A DNA stretch of 64,000 bases, from contig CAVQNU010000031.1 in NCBI GenBank assembly GCA_963714255.1, positions 1 through 64,000 of the forward strand, written 5' to 3'. The DNA comes from Rhodovastum sp963714255. Lineage in GTDB: Bacteria > Pseudomonadota > Alphaproteobacteria > Acetobacterales > Acetobacteraceae. Made by a program: the position numbers and the translations under genes. The notes under the pieces were generated by a model. It ran no database searches, was not told the origin of the DNA, and saw only the letters and a program-made list of their open reading frames with translations. Each line of letters starts with the position of its first letter. Position 1 is the first letter of the stretch. Of the stretch, positions 26,925-35,015 are shown piece after piece.

Positions 26925-27251
26925 ATGCCGCCGACGTTCGCCGCCAGCCGATCCGACGTGCCGTTCCTCACCCGCCACGCCGCCGCCCGCGCCCAGCAGC
27001 GCGCCATCGCGCCGGTCGTGGTCGACCTGCTGCTTGACTACGCAACCCCGGTGCGCGCCCGCGGGGCCGACCTGTATGCGCTCGACAAGGAGGGCCGCCG
27101 GCGCATGCGCGCGCAGCTCGGTGACGCCACGATCGGGCGTCTGGGCCGCGCGCTTGATTGCTACGCGGTGGTCAGCGACGTAGGATCGGTCATCACCCTG
27201 GCGCGCCGGTGTGGCCGGATCCGCCGTAAGCGATCGCGACGGTGGTTCTGA
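26925..27251 (+). CDS. small DUF4258-like protein
   Basis: In this 108-residue protein the segment FLTRHAAARAQQRAIAPVVV with the H-x-x-x-R-x-x-Q-R pattern, followed by strand-rich AVVSDVGSVITLARRC and a basic end RKRSRRWF, resembles DUF4258 proteins, which share features with RelE/BrnT-type toxins. No antitoxin-like gene is directly adjacent except the HTH gene that starts 34 bases downstream. A good ribosome site (AGAGGAG) precedes ATG 26925. Whether it is a toxin is unknown. Confidence 0.6.
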   Translation: MPPTFAASRSDVPFLTRHAAARAQQRAIAPVVVDLLLDYATPVRARGADLYALDKEGRRRMRAQLGDATIGRLGRALDCYAVVSDVGSVITLARRCGRIRRKRSRRWF

Positions 27252-27285
27252 GCCGCCTGCCGGCCACTGCACCGAGCGAGCCGCC

Positions 27286-28098
27286 ATGAGCTCCGTCCAC
27301 GTTCCGCATTTCGACCAGAAGTTCCAATACCTGTTCAGCCGGCATCCGGCGATCAAGACCTATAAGGCGCTCGCCAAGGCGGTCGGCGTTTCGGAGGCGC
27401 TCATCAGCGGCTGGAAGAACGGCACCGACACCACCCACCGCGAGTGCATTCCGATCCGCCACATCGGCAAAGTATGCGAGACCCTGGGCGTCGCGCACGA
27501 CGTACTCGTCGTGGCGGAGCTGGACGCGTTCCGCCACCTTCTCGGCGCCTGGTCCGCTCCCGGACTGTGGGACCGCCTTGCCGCGGCGGCGGCGCCGAGC
27601 GGGCGCCTGACGATCCTGCCCGCCCATGTCGTGCGCCACCAGCCGGGGCTGCTGCTCGCCACCCGGCGCCTGATCGCCCCGGACGACCTCGACGACGACG
27701 TGCCGGCGTTTTCGCCCGGGGAGGAAGTGCTGGTCCGGCTCGACGCCGAGCCAGGTCAGCACGCCGTGCTGCTGGAACACGATCAGGCCGGCTGGCACTG
27801 CCTGCATCCCTCACGCCGCCAGCCGCTTACCCGGCTGGACGGCCCGCTGTTCTTCCCGGCCCAGCGCGATCCGGACCAACCGGTTTTTGCCCGGGTCGGC
27901 GGAACCGTGGGCCCGCTGGTGCTGCTCGCGGTCCTTAGCATGGCCGCCTTGCCGGAGACGCTGCTGCGCGATCTGGCCGAGGCGAAAGATCCGGAGCCCG
28001 CTTTGCAGACCCTCGCGGTCGCCCTCGGCGGCGAGGCGCTCCATCCCGGCGTTACTCTGCTGCAGACGCGCTGCCATGTGCGCAGGGCAATCGGATGA
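27286..28098 (+). CDS. HTH-domain protein with beta-rich C-terminal region
   Basis: The 270-residue protein has a Cro/C1-like helix-turn-helix near the start (YKALAKAVGVSEALISGWKN, about 25-45). The middle and end are different: FSPGEEVLVRLDAEPGQHAV and the following beta strands (LLEHDQAGWHCLHPS) resemble DUF4384, a domain found in surface or kinase-linked proteins of such clusters, although the match is weak. It could be the transcriptional regulator of the system, or a sensor. It is 34 bases downstream of the DUF4258-like gene, and its 3' end runs into a palindromic repeat. Confidence 0.65.
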   Translation: MSSVHVPHFDQKFQYLFSRHPAIKTYKALAKAVGVSEALISGWKNGTDTTHRECIPIRHIGKVCETLGVAHDVLVVAELDAFRHLLGAWSAPGLWDRLAAAAAPSGRLTILPAHVVRHQPGLLLATRRLIAPDDLDDDVPAFSPGEEVLVRLDAEPGQHAVLLEHDQAGWHCLHPSRRQPLTRLDGPLFFPAQRDPDQPVFARVGGTVGPLVLLAVLSMAALPETLLRDLAEAKDPEPALQTLAVALGGEALHPGVTLLQTRCHVRRAIG

Positions 28099-28236
28099 AA
28101 GAAAGGAAGGCCAGGGCTCTGCCCTGGACCCCCCTCTCAAAACAACTGTCTAAAAGTAATGGGTTCCAAGGGCCTCTCGGCCCTTGGCGGGTCCAGGGCA
28201 GAGCCCTGGCCTTCCTTTCTTTTACCCAATTGCCCC
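28085..28236. repeat. long copy of dispersed palindromic repeat
   Basis: Arms 28098-28129 and 28191-28222 are 32-base perfect reverse complements (core GGCCAGGGCTCTGCCCTGGA). An inner hairpin CCAAGGGCCTCTCGGCCCTTGG lies between, next to the AAGTAATGGGTT sequence shared by other copies. The stop codon of the HTH gene lies at the left edge and the 3' end of the beta-propeller gene is 19 bases to the right, so here it could be a bidirectional terminator. Confidence 0.88.
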
Positions 28237-28254
28237 GCCGGCGCGGCCGTTCCG

Positions 28255-30048
28255 CTACTGTGGCAGCCTCACCCGGGTCAGCACGCCCGGACTTTTGTCC
28301 GATACGGCATAGATGACGCCGTTATGCGTCACGGCGAGGCCACCGCTACCGTCAACATTGGGCATCCGCCAATCCACCGTGCCGGCTGCGTCGAAGCCGA
28401 TAATCTCATATGTCAGGTCTCGCGCGGCCCCCGTTTGCATGGCGCTGGTGTCGGCGATGCTGGCGTAAAGCTTGCCGTCGGGGCCGAGGGCGAGTGCCTT
28501 GATGTTCATCAGGTCCGCGGCGAATGGTTGCAGGGGCGACCCGTTCTGGCTGCGCAGGATATCGGTCCGGATCCCCTGATGGTTTGCCGGCAACTGAACG
28601 TAGCGGATGGACGTGACGTATAACGTGCTGTCGTAGCCGCACACCGCCACCGTCGGGCGCGCCAGACCGTATGCAAAGACCCGCACGTCCGCATCCGTGC
28701 CGATCCGGTAGACCGCCGATACGCTCTGGTCCACGACATAAATGGTGCCGTCGCCGCAATAGCCGAGACCGGTGGCGAACTGGAACTGCTTCGGGATGGC
28801 GACCGGCACGCCGCCCTGGATGAGCCAGGCGTTGCGCATGCCGACCGCCACCAGGTTCTGGATGCCGCCGGGAACCGGGTGGCCGCCGGCGACGAAGGCG
28901 ATCCAGCCGAAATCATTCAGCGGGAAATTCCCGACGCCCGGCCTCGGGAAGCGCAACATTGTCTCGCCGCCGTCCTCGCCGAGCCGGTACAGGTAGCCGT
29001 TCGCCGCGAACAGCGCATCCCGATCGTCGAGCGCGAGGCTTTTGATATTGGAAATGCGCAGGCTCACACGGTCGGCCACCTGTTGCACCGGCACCGGGGC
29101 GGGCTCGAACTGGGCCGGCCCCAGCGCCATGGCCATCGGGCGGTCCAGGCCCGACGAGATCAGCGGACGAACCGCGCCCTCGGGGGTGACGAGGAAAACC
29201 GTGCCCGCTTCGCGGCTCAATGCGAGAATGTTGCCCCGACCGTCGACCGCAAGGTCGACCAGATCGATCATTCCGGCTTGCCCGGCCGGATCCGGCAACC
29301 GCTGCCATGTCCCGACCCGGGTGCCCCGGAACGGTGGACCCGTCCGGCACAGCGGGCAGCTCTCGCCTTCGAGGCGGAGGATGCTGCCGTTCGAACCTGC
29401 GAAGACCGTTCCGTCGGCATCGACCGCAAGCGGTGCGGCGCCGCCATTCAGGCCCCAAGGCGTGACTTCCCCGGCGCTGTCCCCCCGCAGCGCCACCTTC
29501 AGCATGCTCGAGTCCCGTCCGGACACGCTGAAATACAGCTCGCCCCGGCGCCCGAGCGCCATGCCGGTGATCCCGTTGCCCGTCCCGGCCGAGGACGGGA
29601 TCTGGCGCAGGTCGAACGGAACCGGCTGCCCCGGTCCGAAGGGAAAGAAAACCGGCTGCTGACCGGGTTGCAGTTGCACGATCCTGCCCCCGCCTTCGCC
29701 GCCGGCGACAAAGATAATGCCGCCGCGCTGGTCGGCGACCAGATGGCGCGGCTGACCGAAACCGCTGCCGACCGGCGTGATGGCCAGGTGGCCGTCCGGC
29801 CCGCTGACCTGGCGGATCACGCCATCGCCCGATGTGGCGACGAACAGCGTTCCGGCAGAACTGATGGCAAGCCCGGTGGGATCAGGCAGCGAACTCAGCA
29901 AGATCCTGCCGCTCAATGTCGCCAGGTCGATGCGCAGCACGGTGCCGGCGCCCGTATTGGCAACGTAGAGTGCCTGGCCTTGCGCCTGCACCCGGCTGGC
30001 CGGCGTGAGGGCGAGTGCGATGGCCAGGATGGCAATGAACGGCTTCAT
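28255..30048 (-). CDS. secreted beta-propeller (NHL-like) protein
   Basis: The 597-residue protein has a Sec signal peptide (MKPFIAILAIALALTPAS, cleavage near AQA-QG). The rest is a series of beta-propeller blades with the repeated form L-x-x-D-x-x-G-x-x-x-V/A-x, for example GQALYVANTGAGTVLRID, LAVDADGTVFAGSNGSILR and LALGPDGKLYASIADTS, giving probably two propellers of 6-7 blades. No catalytic motif is visible. It is exported to the periplasm or surface and may bind a ligand or protein partner. It is the last gene of the seven-gene module B operon, 29 bases after the PPIase gene. Confidence 0.8.
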   Translation of the reverse strand: MKPFIAILAIALALTPASRVQAQGQALYVANTGAGTVLRIDLATLSGRILLSSLPDPTGLAISSAGTLFVATSGDGVIRQVSGPDGHLAITPVGSGFGQPRHLVADQRGGIIFVAGGEGGGRIVQLQPGQQPVFFPFGPGQPVPFDLRQIPSSAGTGNGITGMALGRRGELYFSVSGRDSSMLKVALRGDSAGEVTPWGLNGGAAPLAVDADGTVFAGSNGSILRLEGESCPLCRTGPPFRGTRVGTWQRLPDPAGQAGMIDLVDLAVDGRGNILALSREAGTVFLVTPEGAVRPLISSGLDRPMAMALGPAQFEPAPVPVQQVADRVSLRISNIKSLALDDRDALFAANGYLYRLGEDGGETMLRFPRPGVGNFPLNDFGWIAFVAGGHPVPGGIQNLVAVGMRNAWLIQGGVPVAIPKQFQFATGLGYCGDGTIYVVDQSVSAVYRIGTDADVRVFAYGLARPTVAVCGYDSTLYVTSIRYVQLPANHQGIRTDILRSQNGSPLQPFAADLMNIKALALGPDGKLYASIADTSAMQTGAARDLTYEIIGFDAAGTVDWRMPNVDGSGGLAVTHNGVIYAVSDKSPGVLTRVRLPQ

Positions 30049-30077
30049 GTCTGCATTCTTTCCACATGCGATGCGGT

Positions 30078-31838
30078 TCAGGGCTTTGCCGGCTCGATCC
30101 TTGCCGTTGCCCTCAGGCGCGGCAACAGAATTGCGATTTCAGCGCCAACCTTGTCGCTGAAAACATCCGCATCGTACTCGCGTTCCACGTCCCGATCGAG
30201 CATCGCGAGCACGTAGAAGCCGTGCTGTCCGGCGGGCGCCGGAATTGGGTCGGTGACCTGGCCGGGCGCCAGAGGGACCGCCGCGCTGACCACAGGGTCC
30301 TGGAAACTCCTTTGATAAACCAGCGTCCGTCCGCTGGTCGTCGCGCACTCGGCAAGCGGAAGGGCGCAGAACTCCAATGGTCCTTGCAGCCCCCTGGCCG
30401 GCGTATCGCGGCGAAGTGCCGTCTGCAGGGCGCGCGCCTGCCCGATCGTGTCGGCGCGGACGTCCCGCAGCAGCAATACAGGGTAGGCGGTGTTCGGGAT
30501 CGCCCCGCGCGCCAGCAGTTCATCGCCAATTGCGACTTCGAGCTCCAGGATGAGCAGGATGGTCCGGAACACCCCGAGATCTTCGCGAAAACGGGGCTGC
30601 TCGCCCAAGCCCCAGCGATCGAATTCCTCATCCAGCGCACGCCGCCAGGACAGAACGTTCAACTCCCAGTCATTCGGCGGTCCGTCTTCGTCATGCAGCT
30701 TCATCGCCAGGCGGGACGGGAAATCCCACCAGTTCGACGTGTCGTTGCAACAAAGATAAACATCAAACCCGGAGACCGGCACGCGGTTCAGATAGTATTT
30801 TACGCCGTCCGGCGTATCCGCGCCGGCCGGCGTAATGCTGATGTCCAGGCGCTTCTGCAACTCAAATTCATAGGCTTTGGCAATTTCGGTCTGGATTTGC
30901 GGCCCGACCTCGTCGAATGAAGGCGGGCGCCGCTCGTCAAGGCGAAAGATGAACCATTTGCCGTCCACCTCGACCGGCTTGGACATGTCGCCGGGCTGCA
31001 AGGACGCAACGGCTGCGGCGACCGACGCGGGCCACGCGGGAAAATTGCCCAGGCGCTCACGGAATTCGACGACAGGCACGCCATTTTCTTCGTGAAAGCC
31101 AGGTCCTTCGGGCGGTGCCTGTCCGGCGCCGAGGTCGCCCTCGTTATCGACGCAACGAAAGATCGTCTCATCGTCACTTGGGTTGTACCGCGGCATACCG
31201 TTCACCACCAGTGGCATGCGGCCATTGACGCCGCAGGGATTGGCGTCCGGCGACATGGCGAGACTCCCGAACGTTGCACCTTGTCCGAGCGCGCCGATAT
31301 ACGCCTCTGCCGCGGCGCCGGAAGCGGCGGCCAGGCCATGCAATCGGATGACCTGCTGGGCAGGGTCGCGCACGCGCTCCGACGTGGCGTAGATCTGCCG
31401 GGCACGGTCGGCGGCGCGAGCCTCAAGTTCGGCGGTCAGCGCGGCGATGGCGAGATTCGTCCGCACGAAACCCATTCGCGACCGGAAATCCGGACGCTGG
31501 TCAAGACCCCGCCGCTGTGCCTCCTCGGCCAGCAGCGTGGCGTCAACCAATGTCGATATCTCGGCTGCCCCGATGCCGGCAAAACGCGGACCCGACAGGG
31601 ACGCGCTCGCAAACGGGAATTGGCTCACGAAGGTGTTCAGCATGCGCAGGGTCAAGGCATGGCCGTTGACCGTCGCCACGACCGCGTCGGGTGGGGAATT
31701 TGCCGCCAGCGTGCCGGGCATAGCCAGGGCGAGCAGCAGAACGCCAGGCGCCAGCCACCGATAACCCGCGCGCCGATCGCGGGTCGTGGCCGTGCATTGC
31801 TTTCGCCACGGCGAGATGCGGTGTTGTTGCATATTCAT
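30078..31838 (-). CDS. exported parvulin-like peptidyl-prolyl isomerase (SurA/PrsA-like)
   Basis: This is a 586-residue protein. A long N-region with many Arg is followed by a hydrophobic stretch (LAPGVLLLALAMPGTLAA), a signal peptide or anchor. The mature part begins PDAVVATVNGHALTLRMLNT, the standard opening of SurA/PpiD-type chaperones, and FRSRMGFVRTNLAIAALTAE continues the helical N-domain. A parvulin-like segment near FGSLAMSPDANPCGVNGRMP and GDMSKPVEVDGKWFIFRLDE follows. The family folds outer-membrane and secreted proteins. ATG 31838 is selected because a GAGGG ribosome site lies just upstream. It is 60 bases from the FHA gene upstream and 29 from the propeller gene downstream, its likely client. 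Confidence 0.8.
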   Translation of the reverse strand: MNMQQHRISPWRKQCTATTRDRRAGYRWLAPGVLLLALAMPGTLAANSPPDAVVATVNGHALTLRMLNTFVSQFPFASASLSGPRFAGIGAAEISTLVDATLLAEEAQRRGLDQRPDFRSRMGFVRTNLAIAALTAELEARAADRARQIYATSERVRDPAQQVIRLHGLAAASGAAAEAYIGALGQGATFGSLAMSPDANPCGVNGRMPLVVNGMPRYNPSDDETIFRCVDNEGDLGAGQAPPEGPGFHEENGVPVVEFRERLGNFPAWPASVAAAVASLQPGDMSKPVEVDGKWFIFRLDERRPPSFDEVGPQIQTEIAKAYEFELQKRLDISITPAGADTPDGVKYYLNRVPVSGFDVYLCCNDTSNWWDFPSRLAMKLHDEDGPPNDWELNVLSWRRALDEEFDRWGLGEQPRFREDLGVFRTILLILELEVAIGDELLARGAIPNTAYPVLLLRDVRADTIGQARALQTALRRDTPARGLQGPLEFCALPLAECATTSGRTLVYQRSFQDPVVSAAVPLAPGQVTDPIPAPAGQHGFYVLAMLDRDVEREYDADVFSDKVGAEIAILLPRLRATARIEPAKP

Positions 31839-31898
31839 GGGTCCCTCAGTCCGGGCAAGTAACAACGGCAACCTGATCGAAGCGGATCTGCATGGCGG

Positions 31899-32423
31899 TC
31901 AGTCCTTGGCGACGATGGTGCCCCGCAGCTCGGAGGAAAACGAGATCTCGTCCCCCGCCTTGACCGGATACGGAATGTCGGGCGCGATGCGTTCGCCGTT
32001 CACGCGCACGCCATTCGTCGCGCGCACATCGCGCACGAACAGGCGGTCGCCCGCGATGGTGAATTCGGCATGCCGCCGCGACACTTTGCGCAAGTCCGCA
32101 AGCTGCCCACCAAGCGGACTGTACTCCGGATCGCGCCCGACCCGCGTAGACGGCTCCAGCGGCAGTTCACCAAAGGAAAAGCGGATGGCAAATCGCCGGG
32201 CCGCGGCTTTGAGCAGCCGTCCGCAGCGAAGACAATCGGCGGCATCCGGCGGGTTCGCCGCGAATGCACAGAACGGGCAAGGCGATATGGCCGCACCCGG
32301 CATATCTTCGGTCGGCTCGACCGCACTGATGGAGCGCGGGCATGGCTGGTCGGGATTCTCGCAGAAAAACGCGCCGGGCCGGTTGGCATGGCGGCATGCC
32401 GGGCAGATCTTCACGAGCGCCAT
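31899..32423 (-). CDS. zinc-ribbon/FHA protein (module B)
   Basis: In this 174-residue protein a cysteine-rich N-terminus (CPACRHANRPGAFFC, CPFCA, CLRCG; about residues 8-70) is followed by an FHA domain (about 90-170) with RVGRDPEYSPLGG, KVSRRHAEFTI and ATNGVRVNGERI; the phosphothreonine-binding Arg, Ser-Arg-x-His and Asn are kept. It is the counterpart of the module A protein, with the same ribbon-plus-FHA build. ATG 32423 starts at MALVKICPAC and overlaps the radical SAM gene by 13 bases. Likely partner: the Ser/Thr kinase at the start of the same operon. Confidence 0.92.
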   Translation of the reverse strand: MALVKICPACRHANRPGAFFCENPDQPCPRSISAVEPTEDMPGAAISPCPFCAFAANPPDAADCLRCGRLLKAAARRFAIRFSFGELPLEPSTRVGRDPEYSPLGGQLADLRKVSRRHAEFTIAGDRLFVRDVRATNGVRVNGERIAPDIPYPVKAGDEISFSSELRGTIVAKD

Positions 32424-33043
32424 GACACATCCTGCATCGCAAGCCCCCGCTGCGCCGCGAGGGCCCGAATACGTTCCATGTCGCCGCGGCGCGGAATGCC
32501 GATGAACCAGACCAACTCCGGCCCGACCTCGACCTGCAGCGCCCGGGCCGCCTCCGGCGCCGCGTATCGCTGACGGGCGAGGTCCGAGAAAAGCACCAAA
32601 GGCTGATTCTGCGATCCTCGCCACGGCGCATCGGTCGCCTGGGCTTCGATGAAGGGCTCCGGGATCAGCGCATCGATCCGGGCCAGCAGACCGGCGTGAT
32701 CGCGCTCCAGCCGCTTGAGCGGCAATCCCGAGTAGCAGAGAACATCGAAGCCGGCGGCAGCACGCCAGCCGGCGAGCGCATCAAGAAATGCCGCCAGCGC
32801 CACGGGCTGTTCAAACGGCTCGCCTCCGGTGATCGTGAGTCCGTCGACCCCTCCGCCGGTCATCTGCTGGCAGGTCTCGACGAGGCTCGCCACCTCGACC
32901 GCAGTGCCGCCGGCAACATCCCAGGTGTCGCGCGAGACGCAGCCGCTGCAGCCGATGCCGCATCCTTGCAGCCAGAGGCCGAGCCGGCGCCCCGGCCCCA
33001 GCACGGTGACCGGGAAATGCAGGCGGTTGATGCGCAGCATCAT
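32411..33043 (-). CDS. radical SAM activating-enzyme-like protein
   Basis: The 210-residue protein is the size of NrdG/PflA-type activases. The iron-sulfur site is GCGIGCSGC with Cys28, Cys32 and Cys35, and the SAM-binding region reads LTITGGEPFEQ. The N-terminus (LHFPVTVLGPGRRLGLWLQG) is typical of the compact 4Fe-4S single-cluster group. Such enzymes make a glycyl radical or modify a peptide, but no glycyl-radical enzyme or precursor peptide was recognised in the window. It sits inside the module B operon between the AAA+ gene (4-base ATGA overlap) and the FHA gene (13-base overlap), so a role within the signalling system is likely. Confidence 0.88.
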   Translation of the reverse strand: MMLRINRLHFPVTVLGPGRRLGLWLQGCGIGCSGCVSRDTWDVAGGTAVEVASLVETCQQMTGGGVDGLTITGGEPFEQPVALAAFLDALAGWRAAAGFDVLCYSGLPLKRLERDHAGLLARIDALIPEPFIEAQATDAPWRGSQNQPLVLFSDLARQRYAAPEAARALQVEVGPELVWFIGIPRRGDMERIRALAAQRGLAMQDVSWRS

Positions 33044-34902
33044 CTGATCAGCACCGAATGGACGCCGCCGGTTTCGTCGAGGCCGATCACTTCGACCACG
33101 CCGGGATCTTTGTCGCGGCGCTCGAATAACGCCCGCGCCAGAGGATTGACGAACAGGGTCTCCAGCCGGTTGCCAATGCCGCGTCCGCCGTTTTCCAGCT
33201 TATCAATGCATTTGTCGCACAACGCGCTTTGTACTTCAGGCCCGATTTCGAGCGTAATGCCGAGCGTCTGCTGCACGCGCTTGCGGACGTTAGCCAACTG
33301 CAGTTCGAATATCTCCCTGGCGATGCTCTTCGTGATGAACTGGAAGACCACGATGTTGTCGCCCAGACGGTTGAGAATCTCCGGGCGCGACAGCCGCTCC
33401 CTGAAGAACGTCGAGATTGCATCGCGCACATCCTTCTCGACCGCGGCTTCGGGCATTTCCGCATCGAGGCCGCCGGACCCCAGATTGGAGGTGAAGACGA
33501 TGATGGCTTCGGAGAAATACACGGTGTCGCCGCGGCCGTCGGTCAGCCTGCCATCCTCCAAAATCTGCAGAAACTTGTCCCAGATGCGATCATGCGCCTT
33601 CTCGATTTCGTCAAACAGAATCAGGCTGAGAGGGCGCCGGCGGACGGCATTGGTCAGCTCACCGCCGAAGTCGTGGCCGAGGAACCCGGGCGGGGCGCCG
33701 ATCAGACGTGCTTCCGCATGCTCCTGGGCGAATTCGCTCATGTCGAAGCGGATACAGGCGCCCTCGTCGCCGAACAGCACGCCGGTGATGGCTTTGGCAA
33801 GCTCGGTCTTGCCCACGCCGGTCGGGCCGGCGAAGAACAGCACCCCGCGCGGCCGGCCGCTGGACGGGCGGGCGGAAACCTGCGCACCGCTCAGCCCCAT
33901 CACAGATCGCTTGAGAATGTCGATGGATTTGACGATGGCCGCCTGCTGGCCCTTGACCCGCTCGCCGATGGCCTCCGCGGCCTGGCCGATCGTACGGTGC
34001 AGTTCGCTGCTGTTCCAGGGATTGTCGGTGATGCCGAGCTTGTACAATTGCACTGCATCGACCACGCGATCGAAGGGGATGCGCTGATCCTGCGCCAGCA
34101 TGATGGTCGATTGCATGGCGGACAGCGTGAGCCCGTCGGTGGACCGGCTGAACTCCGCGCTGAGCTGCGCGCGCTGCGGCCCGGGCGCGGCGGCATAGCC
34201 GCGCAGGCCGCCGAGGAGCGCGGGGGCCGCGCGCGCGCGAACCCCGATCTCCGGCACCGGGATGGTCTGGGTGCGGATTCGCTCATTCCTGCCGCAGAAC
34301 CAGGCCGGCAGCTCATTGGCGTTCGCGACCACCCAGAACACCGGATTGAACCGGGCCCGCCGGTCAGCCGTCTCCAGCGGCTGCGCATCGTGCGACATCT
34401 TGAGGCAGCGGCCGAACACCCTGCGCGTATCCTCCTCGCCCAAACGGCTGATGTGCTCGATCAGCACGGCGCCCCTGGCAGGCGGATCTTCCTGCTGCGG
34501 CCGCGGCGGCGGCATGACGAGCCGGTGCATGGCGTTGAGCAACGCGGTGGGCGTAACCTCGGCGCGCCCCTTCTCGTCGAGGTTCAGCCCGGTGGCCCGG
34601 CTGGCGGCCGCAATCGTGCGGGCATCGGCCGGGCACAGACGAACATAATCGAACGGATCATAGCACAGGAGGAAGTCGTAGCCGAATACCTCCAGCAGGG
34701 CGACGATACCGTCCTTGAGCGGCAACGGGACATCGCCGTGCGTGCTCGGCATCAGCAGCAGGTCATCGATATTGCCGGTCAGCACAAATTGCGACCGGAT
34801 CGCCAGGAATCGCCCGACATCGCGCAGCCAGGCTGGCGCATTGTCGTGCAGCGGCAAATAGCCGAGGCGCGTTGCCGGGCCGGTGGCAGGGTTGATCGGC
34901 AT
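33040..34902 (-). CDS. tandem AAA+ ATPase, Clp-type second domain (module B)
   Basis: The 620-residue protein is a paralogue of the module A ATPase. The C-terminal AAA+ domain has GPTGVGKTELAKA (about 358-370), LILFDEIEKAHDR (about 425), AIIVFTSNLGSGGLD and GGRGIGNRLETLFV. The N-terminal half repeats an AAA-like fold without Walker A, with FVLTGNIDDLLLMP and FWVVANANELPAWFCGRN. It should be a hexameric remodeller; the substrate is unknown. ATG 34902 has a GGAGG ribosome site 8 bases upstream, which makes it better than the GTG at 34911. Stop and next start overlap (ATGA) with the radical SAM gene. Confidence 0.9.
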   Translation of the reverse strand: MPINPATGPATRLGYLPLHDNAPAWLRDVGRFLAIRSQFVLTGNIDDLLLMPSTHGDVPLPLKDGIVALLEVFGYDFLLCYDPFDYVRLCPADARTIAAASRATGLNLDEKGRAEVTPTALLNAMHRLVMPPPRPQQEDPPARGAVLIEHISRLGEEDTRRVFGRCLKMSHDAQPLETADRRARFNPVFWVVANANELPAWFCGRNERIRTQTIPVPEIGVRARAAPALLGGLRGYAAAPGPQRAQLSAEFSRSTDGLTLSAMQSTIMLAQDQRIPFDRVVDAVQLYKLGITDNPWNSSELHRTIGQAAEAIGERVKGQQAAIVKSIDILKRSVMGLSGAQVSARPSSGRPRGVLFFAGPTGVGKTELAKAITGVLFGDEGACIRFDMSEFAQEHAEARLIGAPPGFLGHDFGGELTNAVRRRPLSLILFDEIEKAHDRIWDKFLQILEDGRLTDGRGDTVYFSEAIIVFTSNLGSGGLDAEMPEAAVEKDVRDAISTFFRERLSRPEILNRLGDNIVVFQFITKSIAREIFELQLANVRKRVQQTLGITLEIGPEVQSALCDKCIDKLENGGRGIGNRLETLFVNPLARALFERRDKDPGVVEVIGLDETGGVHSVLIR

Positions 34903-35015
34903 GGCGAACACCTCCAGAAAGTCCGGACACGAAGCGTCAGCGAATCGCCCGGCCTCCGCCGGATGAACGTCTCAGACCGCGGCGCAAGGCCGGGATTCGG
35001 GCGCCTCGCTTGCCG

